From Tautonia marina (GTDB lineage: Bacteria; Planctomycetota; Planctomycetia; Isosphaerales; Isosphaeraceae), in NCBI RefSeq assembly GCF_009177065.1, contig NZ_WEZF01000010.1, positions 62,001 through 126,000 on the forward strand: DNA of 64,000 nt, given 5' to 3'. This document shows positions 37,265-44,551 of the stretch, one piece after another. The first letter of the stretch is position 1; each line of letters starts with the position of its first letter. A program made the translations under genes and the position numbers. Under the pieces are notes generated by a model. It did no database searches and was not told the origin of the DNA. It saw nothing but the letters and a program-made list of their open reading frames with translations.

Positions 37265-38236
37265 TCAGCCCCGGGGACCGTCGTCGTGATCGTGGCCTTG
37301 CTCGTCGCCGGTCTCGCCCGAGGCGGCACCGAGGTAGGTCTCGGACTTCTCCTTGACGGCGGGGATGCAGGCCGGGCAGCAGACGAAGACGGACTTCTCG
37401 CCCCGGCTAACCTTGATCGGCCCGCCCATGGCGTTCAGGTCGGCGGCGCTGATCGGGCAGGTCCCCTGGGCAGCCACGGTTTCGCGGTCGGCCTCGGTGG
37501 CTTTCCTTGCGGAGATGACCGAGCCGAAGCGGCGATCGGGGGCAGCCTCAACTTTGGGCAGGCAGCCGCGGCAGCAGAGGTAGAGCCGATCGTCCTCGCC
37601 ACGGGTCACCCGGATCGGGCCGCCCATCGCGTTGAGGTCCTGACCGCTGACGGGGCACGTCGCCTGGGCAGAAACGCCGAGTCGGTCGTCCTCGGTCGCG
37701 GAAACAGCGACGATCTCGGCGGGAGCCCCGAGGGCAAAGGGGAGGGTGAATTGCGCCGTCTTCTCGGCGGGGTTGGGGAGTTTCCAGACCTGGATCGTGA
37801 CACGCGTTCCCTCGGCCGGCAGGCCGCTCAGGTCGGCGTCGAGCGCCAGGGCGTTGACAGGCCCACCCTCGGTCGTTGCGACGGGCTGGAGTTCGTACGG
37901 GGCTGTATACTGCTTGGCGCCGGGCAGCAGGAAATACGCCCGGGCCTTCAGGCCTGCGACAACTCCCCGAGCAAGGTCGACACCCATCGGATAGACCTGC
38001 AGGCCGTCGGCTCCGATGACAACCTCGAACGCGTGGTGGTCGGTTTCGGCGACAGTCCCGCCGTGCTCGGAGTGGTGGCCCTGGGCATCCTGACCATGCT
38101 GATGCTGGTCATGCGGGTCTTCCCGCGGGGCTGCCTGAAGAGTCGAGGCGAGCCCGAGTGCCAGGGCGAGCGTAGCCGCGGTCGCGAACGGGAAGAGGCG
38201 ACGAGGGGAGGTACGACGAGAGAGGCGGAAGGTCAT
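37265..38236 (-). CDS. secreted Cys-rich metal-binding protein with two CPxS/CC repeats
   Basis: The ATG at 38236 gives 323 residues with a signal peptide (FPFATAATLALALGLASTLQ). A His-rich segment follows (DPHDQHQHGQDAQGHHSEHG), then a beta-rich domain (~55-190). Two tandem repeats come next: TCPVSGQDLNAMGGPIRVTR with YLCCRGCLPKV, and TCPISAADLNAMGGPIKVSR with FVCCPACIPAVKE. The C-terminus is again His/Asp-rich. The repeats look like small Cys-cluster metal-binding modules of the YHS/TRASH kind. It lies on the same strand as the efflux genes and probably buffers or senses copper in the periplasm. The frame is open further upstream but without a plausible signal peptide. Confidence 0.75.
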   Translation of the reverse strand: MTFRLSRRTSPRRLFPFATAATLALALGLASTLQAAPREDPHDQHQHGQDAQGHHSEHGGTVAETDHHAFEVVIGADGLQVYPMGVDLARGVVAGLKARAYFLLPGAKQYTAPYELQPVATTEGGPVNALALDADLSGLPAEGTRVTIQVWKLPNPAEKTAQFTLPFALGAPAEIVAVSATEDDRLGVSAQATCPVSGQDLNAMGGPIRVTRGEDDRLYLCCRGCLPKVEAAPDRRFGSVISARKATEADRETVAAQGTCPISAADLNAMGGPIKVSRGEKSVFVCCPACIPAVKEKSETYLGAASGETGDEQGHDHDDGPRG

Positions 38237-38494
38237 GATTCGGAGACTCCTGAACGTGATGATCGTCATGCCAACCATCCGGCCGGCGGGAGAGTCCCGC
38301 AAACTGTGGAGGCAGTGCGGCCTGCTCGATCCGCCCGTCGCGGCCGATTTCGGTTCTCGGCCGAGAGAGGATGTGGTCGGATCGGGGAGATGCCGGTCCA
38401 AGGCACGGACGACGATCGCTGGACCAGCGATTTCGCAATTGGCCGGAGCGGTGAGGTCCCAACACCGAGTGGTCGGCGCGGACCGGTCCAAGTG

Positions 38495-38968
38495 CTAGTT
38501 CAGGAGATGGAGCGTGCGCAGATAGATTGGCACGCGAGGAAACCCGGCGGAATCGGAGGGGGCCGGGCGGGAGTCCGCGCCGGAATGGTTGCCGGAGAGG
38601 ATGGCGGAGACGAACGCCAAAGACAAGGGCGAGGTGGTGGGTCGTCTCTCCGGAAGACGGGATTCCGATCGAGAGGCGGGAGGGGCCGACTCGTCGGCCG
38701 GGCAGACGCAAGAATGGCACGAATCAGCGACCGGAAGAGCCGCCGAAGGGGTGATACGTTCTGATCCTGGGGGAATGACCTCGGACGACGGCGCGGGGGC
38801 CGAGCAGCAGCAAGCAACCGCCTCACGCTCCATCCGGCAAGCGGCAGATTGTGAGGCCGTCTGGACACCCTTCGAGCAGGCCAAGGCCGCGTCCGCCGCG
38901 CAGAGCATGCCGAGGATCGCGATCACTGCGATCCAGGGAACTCGACGGCGGTAACTGCGGAAGACCAT
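38495..38968 (-). CDS. small Cys-rich secreted protein of the metal island
   Basis: The second ATG (38968) is favoured because GAGGA lies 9 nt before it; the first ATG is at 38977. The ~157-residue protein has a signal sequence (WIAVIAILGMLCAADAALAC) and several Cys in the early mature part (CRMEREAVACCCSAP; CHSCVCPADE). The rest is Pro/Ser/Arg-rich and probably disordered. I know no family. Position and cysteines suggest a metal-related periplasmic or outer-membrane-associated protein belonging with the efflux genes downstream (258-nt gap to the next). Confidence 0.55.
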   Translation of the reverse strand: MVFRSYRRRVPWIAVIAILGMLCAADAALACSKGVQTASQSAACRMEREAVACCCSAPAPSSEVIPPGSERITPSAALPVADSCHSCVCPADESAPPASRSESRLPERRPTTSPLSLAFVSAILSGNHSGADSRPAPSDSAGFPRVPIYLRTLHLLN

Positions 38969-38977
38969 CAACAGCAT

Positions 38978-39615
38978 TCCTCGATGGTGCCCAGAGAAAT
39001 TAAGGTATATTTAGGTTATCGCCAGCGAAGCGATCGGTCAAGGACGATCTGAGTGGAGCCTGTGCTGGCCAAGCGCTCACAATTCCTGGAGAAAGTTCAA
39101 GACTCCCAGGCTCAGACGCTGCGACAGAAGGATCGAGTACGCCCAGTTTCAGCAGGACCAACCGAGGCAGCTGGGCCTCGCGGATCGAACACGGAACTGG
39201 ACGTTGGCAGCCGCCTTGCCGAGGAGCTGGTAAAGCGAGACAACTCTCAGTCAATCCGAGATTCAGTCCCAAGACCGCCGAAGACCTGCTCTGGAACTGA
39301 GAACCCCTTTCTCCCGTACCGATACCTCAGGATCAACAAAGCGTTCGTGGAGTGAAGGTGTCTGATGGCTCGATCATTAAAGAGGTGAACCACCCTAAGG
39401 ATAACGCGCCGCGCGCGGAGCGGACGGTGAGCCGCGTCGCCCCCTCACGGCGTTGCCTCGCCGCCTCCGAAGGCCTACGGGCCTGGGAGAGCCATCCTCC
39501 GAGGAGTCCAAGCGCACCGGGTCACCGTTCACTCCACGCTCGTCGTTCGTGGGCAAGTCGATCGTGACCACCTGCCGGCAAAGACGTTCAAAGGAATCAC
39601 CTGGAGTTTTGTGAA
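38978..39615. other. intergenic region with IS3-related remnant
   Basis: Apart from an IS3-like inverted-repeat copy (39405-39557) no convincing gene is visible; short open frames here have no known motifs. The AT-rich stretch AAATTAAGGTATATTTAGG (38998-39016) is a likely promoter area for the minus-strand Cys-rich gene. Confidence 0.45.
39405..39557 (-). repeat. inverted copy of the IS3-family end fragment
   Basis: The reverse complement of this segment matches 41810-41963 with few differences (shared blocks such as GGACTCCTCGGAGGATGG and GTAGGCCTTCGGAGGCGGCG). It therefore forms an inverted repeat of about 150 bp around the 39616-41633 genes. It corresponds to the 3' end region of the degenerate IS3 transposase at 41810-42558. 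No coding sequence of its own. Confidence 0.7.
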
Positions 39616-40101
39616 ATGATCAACAGGATCGCAAGGAGACGATTGGTTCGGTCGGCGCTCGCAAGCAGCATGGTGATCGCGTTGACGATGGGGCTGATCC
39701 CGGACTCGGCGTGGGGACAGATGAGTGTTCGGCGCCGACCGCTCGGCGGTTACGGGGCGGCGACCATCGCCCGGTCCTACCGCATGGACAAGGGCGCGGC
39801 GTACATTCCCTATGGCGGCGGCTTCGGAGGCTACATCGCTCAACGAGTTCTGGAGCCGACGTCGCCGGTTGCCTCGGTGACAACCCCGCAGCCGTCGCCC
39901 CGCACAGCGATCGGCGGCACCAGCATGGCCCGAACGCCGATCGGTGGCGCCTCCCGCATGAGAGAACGCCGCCTGGTGCCGTCGGCCGGGTCGATGGGGA
40001 TGACAGGCATGATCCGCTCCCCTGCCGTGGGGAGGCCGGGGGTGATGCCTCCCCGGCTCAGCTCACCGTTCGGATCGCCCTCGGTGCTCGGAGGCGGTTG
40101 A
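39616..40101 (+). CDS. secreted Gly/Arg/Met-rich hypothetical protein
   Basis: This 161-residue protein has a signal peptide (LASSMVIALTMGLIPDSAWG, cleavage near residue 34). The mature region is low in complexity with repeated GG-T/S and Met-Arg elements (TAIGGTSMARTPIGGASRMR). It has no known domain. It faces the TolC gene convergently (8-nt gap) and lies within the inverted IS3 repeats. Upstream, GGAGTTTTGTGAA is a weak ribosome binding site. Function unknown; a role in the outer surface or metal island is possible but unsupported. Confidence 0.6.
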   Translation: MINRIARRRLVRSALASSMVIALTMGLIPDSAWGQMSVRRRPLGGYGAATIARSYRMDKGAAYIPYGGGFGGYIAQRVLEPTSPVASVTTPQPSPRTAIGGTSMARTPIGGASRMRERRLVPSAGSMGMTGMIRSPAVGRPGVMPPRLSSPFGSPSVLGGG

Positions 40102-40109
40102 GTCGATCG

Positions 40110-41633
40110 TCATTCAGGATTGGTCCGGTCGCTCTCGCGTCCGGAAAACGGACCGGAGCCGATGGGTGGAGGAGGTGGAGGGGCTTCATCGGCCGGTGTG
40201 GCGTCAAGGGCCTCCGTCGGGGGATGGTCCCTGAGCTGAATCCCGACGGCTCGCTCCAGCGAGGCGAGGCTCTTGTTCAGCTCGGCCTCGAAGCGGGCCA
40301 CCTGAAGGTCGATCTGGAGGACCTCGCGCCAGGCGCTGATCAAGGTCAGGAAGTCAACGCGACCGGCCTGGTAGTCGGCCACGGCGATGTCCAGTGCATC
40401 TCTCGCTCGGGGGAGAATGCTTTGCTGAAACAGGTCGAGCGTCTCTCGCTGGGCGCGGGCCCGGGAGAGCAGATCCTTCAGCTCCCGGTAGATGCCGTCT
40501 CGCTCGGCGTCGTAAAGTTTGGCATCGGCCACGGCCCGGGCCTGGGCCTCGCGGATGGCGCCGTCGATCTTGGCCCGGTAGATCGGCAGGTTGAAACCGA
40601 CGAACAGGCCAAGGTTGTCGTTGCCGTTGGCCACCGGGGATATGGCGTTGTCCTCAGAGACCAGGCCGTAGTTGAAGCCGAGCGTGACGTTGGGCGCCGA
40701 GCGTTTCTTCGCCAGCTCGACGGCCGCCGCGTCACGCGCGACAGCGGCGAGCCGGCCCCTCAGTTCCGGCCGGGAGGCGACGGCCAGGCGGTAGAGCCGG
40801 TCGATCTGCCCGGGGACGTCACCTGCCGGTAGGTCGAGGGTCGTCTGCAGGGGGGCCTCGGGGGTGACGTGCATCAGCTCGGCCAGATCGGCGCGGGCCG
40901 ACTCGATCCCCTGGCGGATGCCGACGAACTCGCGGTCGAGGTCGGCCAGGGCGACCTCGGCGCTGAGCACGTCCTGCTGGCTCGACTGGCCGCTTTCGTA
41001 CTGGATGCGGGCGATCTCGATGAAGTCTTCGACCAGTGCCCGGTTCTGCTCCAGGATCTGGGCCGACCGCTCATTGGCATAAAGATCGGCATAGGCCCGC
41101 TTCACCGCCTCAACCACGTCGAGCTGGGCGGTCACGAGCTCGGCAATGGCGACCTGCACGTCCTTCTCCGCCGCCTCGCCGCGCAGGGCCAGCGTGCCGA
41201 ACCAGGGGAACTGCTGCGCGATGAGAAGGTTCCAGGGTACCTGACCGGCGGCAGTTTGCAGGCTATTGCTGCCGCTCGGGTAGATCGTGTTCGAGACGAC
41301 CGGATCGTCGAGTGATGTCACCTGCGGAATGCGGTGCTCGAGTGCTTTCACATTAAAAGAGGCCGCCTGGACTGCCCGGTTCTCGACCAGAGCGAAGCGG
41401 ATGTAGTCGTCGACCGGCCGGGGCCCGGAAAGCTCTGGGGGTGCCGGGGCGGGGTCAAGCGCAACGGCCATCGGGTCGTCTGGACCGATTGTCTGGGGAG
41501 GCCGGATCGAGGCATCGTGCAGATTCCCAGCAACCTCAGCATACTCCGGCGTGGAGCCGGGCAGGGCGCATCCGCATCCGAAGCCACCAGCCAGCAGGGC
41601 CGCCCCCATTGCGGCGGACCAGCGTCGTGTCAT
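40110..41633 (-). CDS. TolC/CusC-type outer-membrane efflux channel
   Basis: The 507-residue protein has a signal sequence with a lipobox-like Cys (GAALLAGGFGCGCALPGS), so it is probably lipidated as CusC is. Two OEP repeats of long coiled helices follow (VTAQLDVVEAVKRAYADLYA; LKDLLSRARAQRETLDLFQQ), and the Pro-rich C-terminus (DEAPPPPPPIGSG) is unstructured. It serves as the outer-membrane exit duct for the CusA/CusB pump encoded at 29994-36921. The other efflux genes are on the same strand, separated by the Cys-rich proteins. The IS3 fragments on both sides suggest that this gene was brought in or moved as a unit. Confidence 0.9.
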   Translation of the reverse strand: MTRRWSAAMGAALLAGGFGCGCALPGSTPEYAEVAGNLHDASIRPPQTIGPDDPMAVALDPAPAPPELSGPRPVDDYIRFALVENRAVQAASFNVKALEHRIPQVTSLDDPVVSNTIYPSGSNSLQTAAGQVPWNLLIAQQFPWFGTLALRGEAAEKDVQVAIAELVTAQLDVVEAVKRAYADLYANERSAQILEQNRALVEDFIEIARIQYESGQSSQQDVLSAEVALADLDREFVGIRQGIESARADLAELMHVTPEAPLQTTLDLPAGDVPGQIDRLYRLAVASRPELRGRLAAVARDAAAVELAKKRSAPNVTLGFNYGLVSEDNAISPVANGNDNLGLFVGFNLPIYRAKIDGAIREAQARAVADAKLYDAERDGIYRELKDLLSRARAQRETLDLFQQSILPRARDALDIAVADYQAGRVDFLTLISAWREVLQIDLQVARFEAELNKSLASLERAVGIQLRDHPPTEALDATPADEAPPPPPPIGSGPFSGRESDRTNPE

Positions 41634-41809
41634 CGTTCCCCTCGCTCCGGTTCAACGGGAGCCGGCGCGCCGAGACGCCGACGGAATTTCGAGGATGAGC
41701 CCAAGATCATTCAATCGGACGTTCGAGGGATCGGCCTTTGCCGATTCTCCGGCCAGATGGCCGGACCCGTCTCCTGCCGATCATGCTTGAGCGAACCTCC
41801 TTGGCTAGG

Positions 41810-42558
41810 CTTTCCCACGAATGACGAACTCAGGGTTGACGGTGATCCGGTGCGCTCGGACTCCTCGGAGGATGGATCTCCCAGGCATGTAGGCCTTCGG
41901 AGGCGGCGGGGGAACGCCGCGAGGAGGGCGACGCGGCGCGCCGTCCCCTCCGCGCGCAGCGCGTCGTCCTCAGCGTGGATCAGCTCCTTCTTAATCGAGG
42001 GGAGGAAGCTCTCCCTCGGCGCGTGATTCCAGCAGTTCCCCCAGCGTCTCATACTGCGGGCGATCCCCTCGCCGGCCAGGATGCGTTCAGGTACTCGCTG
42101 GGATACTGGCTGCCCCGATCCGAGTCGGCCACCCGATCGGTCCCGGGCATCCGCCGCATGATCGCCATCTCCAGGGGATCGACAACCAGGCGACTCTCGA
42201 TCCGTTCCGACCTTGACCAGCCGCCGATCCGTCGCGTGCGCAGGTCGTTCACCGCCGCCAGCGACGACCAGTCCCCCCGCGTCGAGAGGGAGGCGATATC
42301 GGCCGTCCAGGTCCAATCGGCCCCCCGGTTCCAACGCTCGCCCCGCAGGCGACGCAGTTCCTCCTCGGCGGGGGACAGGTTCTCCTTGCCGGGGAAGGTC
42401 TGGTCCTCCTGGGTGGCCAGAGCCTTGCTTGCAGCTCGGGAGCAGGAACTGGCCCAGGTTTCGCGAGTAACCCCGGTGAGGCTCTCGCCCCCTTCGGTCA
42501 CCCTTCGCTCGACCTCAGCCTTGAACGCGGCGGTGAAGGACCCTCGACTCGTTGCCAT
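41810..42558 (-). pseudogene. degenerate IS3-family transposase (orfA/orfB remnant)
   Basis: The minus-strand frame from the ATG at 42558 reads MATSRGSFTAAFKAEVERRV, an OrfA-type start. It jumps to OrfB sequence (WTWTADIASLSTRGDWSSLA, ...VADSDRGSQYPSEY), which keeps the second Asp region of the DDE core. After a frame change it continues MRRWGNCWNHAPRESFLPSI, the final Glu-containing region (normally NAPMESFF). Large parts of OrfB are missing and at least one frameshift is present, so it is inactive. Its 3' end is repeated in inverted orientation at 39405-39557. Confidence 0.8.
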
Positions 42559-42680
42559 CGTTGACCTCCTCACGAGTAGTTTGCGCTCTGATCTGAGCAC
42601 TCACCATTCGAGGGGAAGTCCACCTCAGTCTCCTGCTTCAGGGACAAACTCTGATCGAGTCGTCGAATCCCCGGCGTCCA

Positions 42681-43445
42681 TTATCCTCGAACGGCTTCAA
42701 CCGCTCCTCGGAAGATCCGCAAGCCGTCTCCTTCGGGCCGAGACGCGATCCGAGTCCATCGAGGATGGTGAATAAATTCGAGAAACCGCTCCGGGTGAGG
42801 CATGAGTCCAAAGATTCGACCAGTCGGGTCAATCACGCCCGCAACTCCCGCAGGAGAGCCATTCGGATTGCTCGGGTATAACTCGGTCGGACGATTTGAT
42901 TCGTCAATGTAGCGAAGGGCGAGCTGACCGGCGGCAGCCAGGGAGTCGAACGCTTCCTGGCTCTCGACAACGAACTTCCCTTCACCATGAGCCACGGGAA
43001 GCTCGATCGGATCTCCGTCGGGAAGAAAGGGAGACCGCCCGGGAGACGTGGCCTGAAGTCGAACCCATCGGCACTCGAAACGCCCGGAATCGTTGTGAGT
43101 GATGGTCGCTCGGGGCCCTCCAGGCAAGAGCCCTGCTTTCACGAGGACCTGAAATCCGTTGCAGATGCCAAGGATGAGCCCACCTCGGTCATGAAAGCGC
43201 CGAAGCGCATCGTCGAGGGCCTTGAGCCGAGTCGCCAGAATGCGACCGGCGCCCAGGTCATCTCCATAGCTGAACCCGCCGGGGATGGTCAGGATTTGGA
43301 AGGCATCGAGCGCCCCGGGACGCTCCAGAACTCGGTCGATGTGGGCCGTCTCAACGTAAGCCCCAGCAAGTTGCCAGGCCGCGACGGTTTCCTCATCGCA
43401 GTTTGTACCAGGAGCCCGAAGGACGATCGCACGGGGCAAGGGCAT
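42681..43445 (-). CDS. purQ: phosphoribosylformylglycinamidine synthase subunit PurQ
   Basis: This 254-residue class I glutamine amidotransferase provides ammonia for FGAM synthase in purine synthesis. The catalytic Cys is in LILGICNGFQVLVKAGLLPG (the nucleophile elbow), and the His-x-Glu partner is in GLMPHPERFLEF. The N-terminal APGTNCDEETV and GFSYGDDLGAG are characteristic of PurQ. It lies downstream of purL on the same strand, separated by the NYN gene, and acts with PurL in a complex in the cytoplasm. Confidence 0.95.
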   Translation of the reverse strand: MPLPRAIVLRAPGTNCDEETVAAWQLAGAYVETAHIDRVLERPGALDAFQILTIPGGFSYGDDLGAGRILATRLKALDDALRRFHDRGGLILGICNGFQVLVKAGLLPGGPRATITHNDSGRFECRWVRLQATSPGRSPFLPDGDPIELPVAHGEGKFVVESQEAFDSLAAAGQLALRYIDESNRPTELYPSNPNGSPAGVAGVIDPTGRIFGLMPHPERFLEFIHHPRWTRIASRPEGDGLRIFRGAVEAVRG

Positions 43446-43551
43446 GGTTCCACGGGGAAAAAGGCCAACTAACGAGGAAATGTCAATTGATCGGAATCAG
43501 GAATGACGAGCCCAAAGAGTGCTTCCATTCCTTAAAGGCGATCGAGTGTGC

Positions 43552-43594
43552 AAGGGACGTTTCGACCGAAACGAAGAACTCGAGCACGTCCCTT
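43552..43594. other. hairpin between the NYN gene and purQ
   Basis: AAGGGACGT (43552-43560) pairs with ACGTCCCTT (43586-43594), and a smaller TTTCGACCGAAA hairpin lies inside the loop. With no clear T run, it may be an RNA-processing site, an attenuator of purQ or a weak terminator. The remaining 43446-43716 interval shows no gene. Confidence 0.35.
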
Positions 43595-43716
43595 CAAGTT
43601 CAACCCCGAACCGGCGACTACCACGTCTGAGGACCGTTTCAGTCATCGTCTCGATCATCGTCGAGATCAAAGCTTGAGTCGAATCCTCGGTAGCGGTAGC
43701 GATTCGGGGCAGCTCT

Positions 43717-44529
43717 CTAGTAATCGCCCGTATTGTCGTACTCGGGATTGGCGCGGTAGGAGAGATCGCGGCGGATGAGATCGGCCTCGTAGATTTGGAC
43801 CACGAAGTCGGCCGCAATTTTCAGTCGAGAGCTGGCCCCCTTGAGGGATTCATCACGAGAACCGCGTCGAAATTCGACGACCCCGACGTGCTTGGCCTTG
43901 TTCTTGACATAATTGATCCCTGGGATGCCATCGGCGTCTCCAGAGATCAAAAGGGCAACGTCATAGGTATCCTGAAGCGCGACCATATCAACGGCCATGC
44001 TGGTGTCGAGCCCTTTTTCGGTGAGGTTGTGATGCAGGAGGTCGACCTTCCAATGACCTTCCTGGCGAATCTCAACGAAGTCCGTGGCCGACTGCACACC
44101 GTGGTAAAAGCGCTTCTTCCGTTCCAGGGCCCGACGCTTTCCCTCGTACCATTCACGTGTTTCAGCGAAGCAGAGACCCCAGGCCTCGTCCAGCCGACGC
44201 TCGGGGGAAATGTCTGGAGACTTCCGGATCACGTCTTCGACATAACTGTCGCGAAGTCTCGGATTCAGTTCAAAACGGTTCCGAAGCCGGCTCTCAGCCT
44301 TGGAATCGTTCAGGTCCCATTCATCCATTTTGCCGACAACATACCAGTAGATCCGAGCATGCTGTGCAGATTCCCAGGGAGCCCCCTCGGCAAAGGTTCG
44401 GCCCCAGTGACTGACACTTTGCTCAAAAATATAACGGTAGAATGAACCGTAATCGTCGACACGAAGGTTCAGATGTTTCAGGACACCGTCGAGGTTCGAG
44501 CCATCGACAAAGGTGACGAAGCGCTGCAT
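43717..44529 (-). CDS. NYN/PIN-like predicted ribonuclease
   Basis: The protein has 270 residues. The N-terminal VTFVDGSNLDGVLKHLNLRV and the later LDTSMAVDMVALQDTYDVAL, then LISGDADGIP, carry the ordered Asp residues of NYN (LabA/DUF88-like) domains, a PIN-fold RNase superfamily. A large charged insert (~60-130) lies between them, and the C-terminus is tail-like. Family members cleave or process RNA, some with tRNA targets. The gene sits between purL (22 nt) and purQ (271 nt) on one strand, an unusual place; co-transcription with purine synthesis is likely. Target RNA unknown. Confidence 0.8.
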   Translation of the reverse strand: MQRFVTFVDGSNLDGVLKHLNLRVDDYGSFYRYIFEQSVSHWGRTFAEGAPWESAQHARIYWYVVGKMDEWDLNDSKAESRLRNRFELNPRLRDSYVEDVIRKSPDISPERRLDEAWGLCFAETREWYEGKRRALERKKRFYHGVQSATDFVEIRQEGHWKVDLLHHNLTEKGLDTSMAVDMVALQDTYDVALLISGDADGIPGINYVKNKAKHVGVVEFRRGSRDESLKGASSRLKIAADFVVQIYEADLIRRDLSYRANPEYDNTGDY

Positions 44530-44551
44530 CTGCGCATTCCTTCCGGGCGGG

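Noticed and set aside
36437-38764. 775-codon open frame on the + strand opposite the metal-efflux adaptor and metal-binding protein
   Set aside because: It is antisense to two well-supported genes, Arg/Gly/Asp-rich as expected from high-GC third-position bias, and has no motif.
39000-39355. Short open frames on both strands between the Cys-rich gene and the IS3 repeat
   Set aside because: Weak starts, no motifs, overlapping each other; not supported as genes.
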